A DNA stretch of 20,206 nucleotides from a bacterium (lineage in GTDB: Bacteria; SM23-31; JAUVVT01), in assembly GCA_030616165.1 (NCBI GenBank), contig JAUWXV010000042.1, positions 1-20,206 on the forward strand, written 5' to 3'. Both the position numbers and the translations under genes were made by a program. Positions 14,872 through 20,206 of this stretch are shown one piece after another. Position 1 is the stretch's first letter; every line of letters begins with the position of its first letter. The notes under the pieces are model-generated. The model searched no databases. It was not told the origin of the DNA and was given only the letters and a program-made list of their open reading frames with translations.

Positions 14872-16317
14872 AGAGCACTTTTAATAAATCCGTGGATTTA
14901 TGACTTTTCTGCTTATGATTTATGGATGAAGCCGTTGGGGCTTCTGTATATAGGTGCAGTTTTAGAAGAGAATGGATTTGAGGTTTATCTAATTGATTGT
15001 CTTGACAGATACCATCCCGAAATTTTAAGAAAGATTGGAAGGGAACTTCTGAGGGGGGATAAAAAATATGGTTGTGGAAATTTTTATAAGGAGGAAATCG
15101 ATAAGCCTGAAAATTTGAAAAATGTTAAAAGAAGGTATTCAAGATATGGTCTTCCACCGGATATTTTTATTAAAGAGATAAAAAATGTGCCTGAACCTGA
15201 CGTTATTCTTGTGACATCTATGATGACATACTGGTATCCTGCACTTTATGATATAATAAAGATAATTCGTGAAGTTTATAAAAATATACCGATTATACTT
15301 GGTGGAGTTTATGTAACGCTCGCTTTTGAACATGCTGAAAAGTATCTAAACGTTAATAAAATAGTCAAAGGAGAAGGTGAAAATCAGATTGCGCCTGTTA
15401 TTTCAGAAATTTTAGGGAAAGCCAGAGATAATTATAAACATTATAATTCAATAGATGATTATCCCTTCCCATCGTTTCATCTTTTGAGAAATATAAGATA
15501 TCTTCCTGTATTGACTTCCCGGGGCTGTCCTTTCCGATGCACCTTCTGTGCTTCGAGGATTGTCAGCGGCAAATTCAGAACAAGAACTCCGGAATCCGTT
15601 ATAGATGAAATAAGGTTTCATCGAAAGAAATTTAATGTCTTGGACTTTGCTTTTTATGACGACGCACTTCTGGTTAATAAAGAGAAACATATTATCCCCA
15701 TACTTGAGGAATTGTTGAAAAATAAAATAAAGATTCGTTTTCATACTCCAAACGGTCTCTTCCCTTCAATGATAGATGATGAGTTTGCGAATTTGATGTA
15801 TAGGAGCGGTTTTAAAACTGTAAGATTAAGCCTTGAAACCGTTCATCCGGAGAGGTTAAAAGATATTAATTTTAAGGTTACTGTCGATGATTTTGAACGC
15901 TGTATAGAATCACTGGTAAAAGCAGGATATAAAAGAAAAGAATTAGAATCCTACATCCTTTATGGATTAACTGGTCAATCGGTAAGAGAAGTACTTGAAA
16001 CTATGGTATTTGCGGCAAAGAATGGCATAAAGGTGCGTCTTGCGGCATTTTCTCCAATTCCCGGAACAATTGAATGGGAAAGGGCGATTACTTCTGGAGA
16101 ATTATCCTCTGATGCAGACCTTCTTATTACCAATAAAACACTGCTCCCTTTAAGGTCGAAAGATTTTTCATTCTATGTCGTGAATGAATTAAAAAAGTTT
16201 GCCAATATTATAAACTATGCATCAGACCTTGAAATTAATATGTTCAGAGGAAGTAATATCTCAGAAATTCTTAAAAAGATATTCTCGACAAAAGAGGTGA
16301 AATTTATACATTTCTAA
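14869..16317 (+). CDS. B12-binding-type radical SAM protein
   Basis: Radical SAM enzyme with an N-terminal cobalamin-binding-like domain, 482 residues from the start chosen. RALLINPWIYDFSAYDLW and PLGLLYIGAVLEENGFEVYLIDC open the first domain, and GGVYVTLAFEHAEKYL and IVKGEGE close it. The cluster-binding CPFRCTFC (Cys220, 224, 227) starts the radical SAM barrel, followed by DFAFYDDALLVNK and RLSLETVHPERL. The open frame extends to a GTG at 14731, but those 46 codons fall mostly in the hairpin array and encode repeat sequence. GAGG (14857-14860) lies 8 nt before a CTG at 14869, exactly where homologous proteins begin (M-x-ALLINPW), so a CTG start is proposed. The reaction is unknown; relatives methylate or rearrange unactivated carbons. 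It follows the barrel gene on the same strand. Confidence 0.85.
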   Translation: MRALLINPWIYDFSAYDLWMKPLGLLYIGAVLEENGFEVYLIDCLDRYHPEILRKIGRELLRGDKKYGCGNFYKEEIDKPENLKNVKRRYSRYGLPPDIFIKEIKNVPEPDVILVTSMMTYWYPALYDIIKIIREVYKNIPIILGGVYVTLAFEHAEKYLNVNKIVKGEGENQIAPVISEILGKARDNYKHYNSIDDYPFPSFHLLRNIRYLPVLTSRGCPFRCTFCASRIVSGKFRTRTPESVIDEIRFHRKKFNVLDFAFYDDALLVNKEKHIIPILEELLKNKIKIRFHTPNGLFPSMIDDEFANLMYRSGFKTVRLSLETVHPERLKDINFKVTVDDFERCIESLVKAGYKRKELESYILYGLTGQSVREVLETMVFAAKNGIKVRLAAFSPIPGTIEWERAITSGELSSDADLLITNKTLLPLRSKDFSFYVVNELKKFANIINYASDLEINMFRGSNISEILKKIFSTKEVKFIHF

Positions 16318-16360
16318 TTCATTCCTAGTGCTCTGGATGAGTTAGAAACAAAAGACGGTA

Positions 16361-16419
16361 GGACAGACATTCTTGTCTGTCCACAATTCTTTGCTACTTT
16401 CTTTTTCAAAAGAAAGTAG
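16361..16419. repeat. pair of hairpin repeats between radical SAM and receptor genes
   Basis: First: GGACAGACA (16361-16369), loop TTCT, TGTCTGTCC (16374-16382), of the GGACA/TGTCC family. Second: CTACTTTCTTTT (16394-16405), 2-nt loop, AAAAGAAAGTAG (16408-16419), of the CTTTCTTT family. The two families found apart elsewhere sit side by side here, in a 161-bp gap between two plus-strand genes. Confidence 0.75.
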
Positions 16420-16478
16420 AATCTTTTATGAAAGATTAAATTTGTTAAATATATGTTTTTTATAGATAAAATTTAATT

Positions 16479-18293
16479 ATGAATTTCAGAATAATTTTTA
16501 TAATTTTTCTTTTTTTATCTCTTGTAAGGTTTGATTTTAATTTATTTTCGGCAGAAAAAGGAGTCACCGCAGATTCTTTAATTGCTGAATTTGAAGATAA
16601 TGCTGATATAGAGAATTTAAAAAGGGAAAATTATGAGAGCATCGATGATTTAATCTCGATTTATTCTAAAATAGATATAAATAATCTTGGCTATCCGGGA
16701 CAGTTTTTAAGTCTCAATTACAGAGGTTTAAATCACAAAGGAATCTCCTTTAGTATTGATGGGATTCCAGTTGAATCTTATATTTTTGGTGTATCCGACC
16801 TGAATCGGATTCCGCATGAAATAATAAATACTGTTCATTTTTACAGTTATTCGGTTTTTAATCCTGGATATCTCGGGGTCGATTTTCATACAAAATCAAT
16901 CTTTGATGAACAACCATTTACGAGGGTTGTTTACAGGATTGGAGACTTTGACAGGAGTTTTGTGGATGTATTTTTCAGAAGAAAACTGACAAACTTATCC
17001 GATGTCGGTATTTCTGGAAGTTTTGAAAAGTATCCCGGACAGTCTGGTGAAGATAACTATTTCGGAAGAAAATTCTGGGTCTCTTATAAAAGGGAGATAT
17101 CAAAAGACCTTTTTTTGAAATTTTCGGGTATTTACGTTAAGAGAGGTGTTGACCTTCCTTCTGAAATTGCATTCACCAGAAAACTTGTATCTCATAACTC
17201 GCGAACAGATAATAACAGCGGTATATATAATTTATCTTTAAACAGAAATAATGAAGATTCAGGCTTTAATCTTTATTTGTATTTTAATGGATACAAAAGA
17301 AGATTCAGAAATATTTTAAGTGAAGAAAATAAAATTGAAGATAGAGAAAACATTTATGGTTCTGGATTTTTTTATAAAAGAAGATTAAATCAAGGGGATA
17401 TATCTTTAAAATTTAATTTATCTGCATATTCCGTAAGCGGAGACCAATTAACTGAAATAAAAAACAAAAAAAAGGTTTCAACATTTCTGAATTACAGGTA
17501 TATTTTAAGAAAAAGATTAATATTTAATCCATATCTTGCAATATTCAATGATTCAATTAGAGGTAATATTACCCAGGGTGGCATTAGTGTTCATTCACTT
17601 CTGTCTAAAAATTTTGGGACATTTTTTTCGTATAGACTGAGTGGGAGATATCCCGATATTCATGAATTGTATCATAAAGGTATTGGGATTGATTTGAAGA
17701 ATGAAAAATTTCATCTCCTTGAAGCTGGGATAAGATATAAATACAATGATAATATTATATTCTTGAATATATATCGGAATACAATTGATAATATGATAAG
17801 ATTCACTATTCCGCCCGATGGTTGGTATCCTTATAATGATTCAAGAAACTCTTACTGGGGAACAGAGATGAATTTAAGTTCATCTTTTTTGAAATTTTTT
17901 CAGATAATAATGAAATATTCCTATGCTGGAAATCGTGATAAAGACTCATTTTTATTTAATCCAGATATTAAGGGATACTTTTCATTTGTGATTAATAATA
18001 TTGGAGACATTTTTATTAAAGGGTCAATGAGTTCAATGGTTAAACTTACCTGCAGATATTTCGGAAAGGAATATATAAAATATTATAATCCAGCGGTAAG
18101 AGATTTTGCTTTATCTAAAAGTCTAACCGAACCTTCATTTATTTTTGATTTTAAAGCGCTTGTTACAATCAGGTCATTGACTTTTGTATATGAAGTAGAT
18201 AATGTTTTTGGTGAAGATTTTGTAGAAGTGTATGGTTATCCAGTTCCGAGAGGAATAATGAGAATTGGAATTCAGTGGGATTTTTTTGACTAA
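16479..18293 (+). CDS. TonB-dependent receptor-like outer-membrane protein
   Basis: Exported outer-membrane protein of 604 residues. Signal peptide MNFRIIFIIFLFLSLVRFDF, cleavage probably after NLFSA (residue 25). A plug-like domain follows (about 50-135: SIDDLISIYSKID, LNYRGLNHKGISFSIDGIPVE, LNRIPHEIINTVHFY), then a long run of amphipathic strands and the typical end VYEVDNVFGEDF...GYPVPRGIMRIGIQWDFFD with a near-terminal aromatic. At 604 residues it is short for a TonB receptor, and I see no clear TonB box or carboxypeptidase-like domain, so TonB dependence is uncertain. No B12 riboswitch is seen upstream, so cobalamin is not supported as substrate. It follows the B12-type radical SAM gene by 161 bp. 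No ribosome site is visible at the ATG. Confidence 0.8.
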   Translation: MNFRIIFIIFLFLSLVRFDFNLFSAEKGVTADSLIAEFEDNADIENLKRENYESIDDLISIYSKIDINNLGYPGQFLSLNYRGLNHKGISFSIDGIPVESYIFGVSDLNRIPHEIINTVHFYSYSVFNPGYLGVDFHTKSIFDEQPFTRVVYRIGDFDRSFVDVFFRRKLTNLSDVGISGSFEKYPGQSGEDNYFGRKFWVSYKREISKDLFLKFSGIYVKRGVDLPSEIAFTRKLVSHNSRTDNNSGIYNLSLNRNNEDSGFNLYLYFNGYKRRFRNILSEENKIEDRENIYGSGFFYKRRLNQGDISLKFNLSAYSVSGDQLTEIKNKKKVSTFLNYRYILRKRLIFNPYLAIFNDSIRGNITQGGISVHSLLSKNFGTFFSYRLSGRYPDIHELYHKGIGIDLKNEKFHLLEAGIRYKYNDNIIFLNIYRNTIDNMIRFTIPPDGWYPYNDSRNSYWGTEMNLSSSFLKFFQIIMKYSYAGNRDKDSFLFNPDIKGYFSFVINNIGDIFIKGSMSSMVKLTCRYFGKEYIKYYNPAVRDFALSKSLTEPSFIFDFKALVTIRSLTFVYEVDNVFGEDFVEVYGYPVPRGIMRIGIQWDFFD

Positions 18294-18337
18294 GGTTTTA
18301 ATTATAGAAGACTTATGATATATCGGCTAAAAATTAC

Positions 18338-18376
18338 TTGACATTACTTTATAAAAATTATAAATTAATGTATAAT
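18338..18376 (+). promoter_or_regulatory. overlapping promoter elements without an intact gene
   Basis: A perfect TTGACA (18338-18343) is followed after 15 bp by TATAAA (18359-18364) and after 27 bp by a perfect TATAAT (18371-18376). The latter has a fair -35, TTTATA, 17 bp upstream. Promoter elements this good normally drive a stable RNA or a gene, yet only a tRNA-like fragment follows. Confidence 0.5.
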
Positions 18377-18379
18377 AGA

Positions 18380-18420
18380 GGCGGCATATCTCAGTGGAAT
18401 CATAATCCACAAACGACCAC
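18380..18420 (+). pseudogene. probable tRNA-Met(CAU) remnant with D-arm deletion
   Basis: GGCGGCA (acceptor-like), TA, then TCTCAGTGG recall the 5' third of a tRNA. GTGGA (18394-18398) and TCCAC (18406-18410) make a 5-bp stem with a 7-nt loop, ATCATAA, which places CAT in the anticodon position after the invariant T33 and before A37, as in tRNA-Met. Most of the D-arm is missing, as if CAGTGG in the D-loop had recombined with CAGTGG at the anticodon stem. No T-arm (GTTCGA) or 3' acceptor (TGCCGCC) follows. Seen: the stem, loop and elements. Inferred: the tRNA ancestry. The alternative is a small RNA or coincidence. Confidence 0.35.
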
Positions 18421-18938
18421 TTTTTCAACTAATTTCCAAATCTAATAAAATAACTTAACTACACATGGCTGCTATATTTACATCGATTTCTTCATATCGT
18501 CATATAAGTCATATAAGTCACCATTTTACACCAAAAGTGGCAAGAATTGGCAAGGTCAGTGTTATGTAAACTAAAAATAATTTCTGTATTAATAATGTAC
18601 TTTTTTACTTTTCCGAGATTAAAATAATGAAATGTTTGAAAATATTGGAATCAAAGTGAGTCTTTTATATAATCATTAATCTGATAGCATTGCAATAATT
18701 CAGTGCAGGTTTATAAGACTTATTAGTAGTTATATTGCCACAAATTAATACAATTCATACCATTTAACATTATTGCTTACACAAGTAGACATATTCATTT
18801 TTTGTTTATAATGAATAAAAGAGCAAATTTATATTAAAAAGGCAAGAAATTTTTAAATAATAAGCAATATCTATTCATAATCGAGATTTGTATTAATAAA
18901 GAATTGAATGTCTAAAATATTTTTTTATAGATAATCGT

Positions 18939-18978
18939 TGTAAGATATCCGTGTTTCAATTTTGCACGAAATCTTACA
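18939..18978. repeat. long-stem hairpin after the TIGR03545-like gene
   Basis: TGTAAGAT (18939-18946) pairs with ATCTTACA (18971-18978), and inside it CGTG pairs with CACG around a T-rich loop. It lies about 20 bp beyond the stop of the minus-strand gene, in the right place for a terminator or 3' protective stem, but no T-run follows it on either strand. Confidence 0.4.
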
Positions 18979-18997
18979 GAAGTATGTCAGATAATAT

Positions 18998-20206
18998 TTA
19001 CTTTTTTATAACGCCTTTAAGTTTATCTAATATTTTTTCTTTCAGTTTATCTATTCCCTTTTTCTTTTCGCTCTCAATTCTACCTTCAAATTCTCTTATT
19101 TGGTTTTCTATTAACAGGAGATTATTATTAATCAGTTCTTCTAAATCTTTCAACTTTGATTCCAGTTCCTGACGTTTTTCATTATAAAATGAAATCAATT
19201 TTTGCCTTTCCGGTTCCAACCTTCTTCTCACCTGTTTTTCAATCTCATCTCGTCCTTTTTTAACTTCCTCTCCGAAAACACTTTTTAGTTTAACAGAAAA
19301 AACCTCATCAAGATTTGAAGACATTCTTAATTTTAACCTTTCATTGTCGAACCTAAACTGACAATCAATATCTATCTTTCTCAAATCTTTAAAAATATTT
19401 TGAACTATTTCATTAATTTGATTTTCAGGCATAATTGCAAATTGAAATGCAAGTTGTTCAGTTTGTATATTAAGATTTCCGCTGATAATTCTGTTTTTTC
19501 TGGATAAAACAGTTTTAACGTTCATTATTCCTTTATCAATCGTACTTGGGAGCAGTCTATTTTCTTTAAGACTTTGGTTATTAAGGCTTATTCCAGATAC
19601 ACTGAACTGAAAAATTTCCTCAGGAAAGTTACCCAGATAATTTAAAACAATCTCTAAATTATAATTTTGCTTTTTTAATGTACCGCCGCTCAATTTAATT
19701 TCGGTAGGTTTATTAATTATTTTTTGGTTTGATGTTATATCATTGATAGCCCCTGATGATACTATCCCCTTGTCAATGTCTGATATTCCTGTCTCACCAG
19801 AGATCGAAATTTTTTTAATCCAGAATTTTGGTAGGTTTATTCTATCCGGGAAAGAAATATCTTGCCCCTTGGGCTCTTGAGCAAATAATCTATCAGAGTA
19901 ATCTTGGGTAATATTGTAATAATTCACTGCTTTTTTGATTCTATCGGCAAACTCCTGTCCAAATAAAATCTTAGCAATATTTTCAGTGCTCAGCTCGGGA
20001 AGTTTTGCTTTTGATAAAGTAGTTGAAATATCATCTTTTATCCAATTATTAACTGATTTTATTTCCGTTTCTAAAACATTAAAATCACTTAAGAAATAAT
20101 TCTACTGTTGAATTATTTCTGTTTTCAAAGTGTCTACTTCATTATGTATTGTTTTAATTGTATTGAGGGCGCTTATAAAGCCATCAATGTTTTTCAGTTT
20201 TTCAGG
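18998..20206 (-). CDS. TIGR03545-family protein, 5' cut by window edge, interrupted by in-frame TAG
   Basis: Minus-strand gene resembling the TIGR03545 family of unknown function, usually about 500-600 residues. From the window edge, 34 codons read openly (EKLKNIDGFISALNT...TEIIQQ), then comes a TAG at 20102-20104, then an uninterrupted frame to the TAA at 18998. The 58 codons between the TAG and the first GTG (19927) still look like the same protein (ETEIKSVNNWIKDD, KLPELSTENIAKILFG), so the GTG is not a convincing start. After that come DRINLPKFWIKKISISGETG, a beta-rich middle, and a C-terminal coiled coil (about the last 90 residues, highly charged, ending KLKGVIKK). Either the gene is inactivated by the TAG, or the stop is read through. 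No ribosome site supports restart just after it. Confidence 0.7.
20092..20120. repeat. perfect 11-bp inverted repeat spanning the in-frame TAG
   Basis: AGAAATAATTC (20092-20102), loop TACTGTT, GAATTATTTCT (20110-20120). It lies inside the TIGR03545-like reading frame, and the stop codon (20104-20102 on the minus strand) spans the loop-stem junction. Perfect palindromes inside coding sequence are unusual in this window. Confidence 0.8.

Larger units (their letters stand above)
18294..18997. other. 704-bp gene-free region
   Basis: No protein-coding gene is evident in any frame. From left to right it holds a promoter-like sequence and tRNA-like remnant (18338-18420), short direct repeats (TCATATAAG twice in tandem near 18500-18517; TGGCAAG twice near 18538-18555), a long A/T-rich stretch with nothing I can name, and a long-stem hairpin (18939-18978) after the end of the minus-strand gene. 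It looks like decayed or inserted non-coding DNA. Confidence 0.55.

Noticed and set aside
14666-14878. 70-codon minus-strand open frame across the hairpin array
   Set aside because: Made almost entirely of palindromic repeat sequence, so an open frame on one strand tends to appear on the other.
16318-16478. Cobalamin riboswitch before the receptor-like gene
   Set aside because: Only two simple hairpin repeats occupy this 161-bp gap; no B12-box-like conserved sequence is seen.
18380-18460. Functional tRNA gene
   Set aside because: The D-arm is almost absent, and neither a T-arm nor a 3' acceptor strand complementary to GGCGGCA follows.

Overview
The window is an AT-rich stretch of bacterial chromosome from a Gram-negative organism. 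Two secreted outer-membrane-type barrels (13899-14669 and 16479-18293), a Tat-signal protein, a membrane polyferredoxin and a TIGR03545-like protein fit an uncultured, probably anaerobic lineage of the FCB / Cloacimonadota / WOR-3 kind. That placement is an inference from gene types, not from a marker gene. There is no rRNA, intact tRNA, transposase, phage gene or CRISPR array.

Left part (1-6435): a Lon protease on the minus strand diverges from an MgtE magnesium channel. An Fsr-like MFS exporter with a clear sigma70-type promoter follows, and it converges on a small unknown gene with only 2 bp between the stop codons.

Middle (6616-11837): a two-gene minus-strand unit encodes a Tat-exported DUF362 protein and a NapH/NapG-like fusion polyferredoxin. 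It diverges from a FabG-like short-chain dehydrogenase and an N-acetylglucosamine-6-phosphate deacetylase (NagA). A possible decayed secreted-protein gene lies just before nagA.

Right part (12146-18293): a plus-strand series runs histone-deacetylase-like amidohydrolase, membrane-anchored unknown (ATGA overlap), outer-membrane YjbH-like barrel, B12-type radical SAM enzyme, TonB-receptor-like barrel. It reads as an envelope-related locus of unknown purpose. A 704-bp gene-free stretch then holds a strong promoter-like sequence over what looks like a deleted tRNA-Met remnant. The window ends in a TIGR03545-family gene on the minus strand that is interrupted by an in-frame TAG inside a perfect 11-bp-arm palindrome.

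The most striking non-coding feature is the density of short hairpin repeats between genes. There are at least three families: a GGGCTTGA/TCAAGCCC type with a T-run, a CTTTCTTTG/CAAAGAAAG type, and a GGACA/TGTCC type. One four-hairpin array (14670-14818) abuts the radical SAM gene and makes its apparent N-terminus spurious; the best-supported start of that gene is a CTG codon. All 14 genes whose stop is visible end in TAA (10) or TGA (4), none in TAG.
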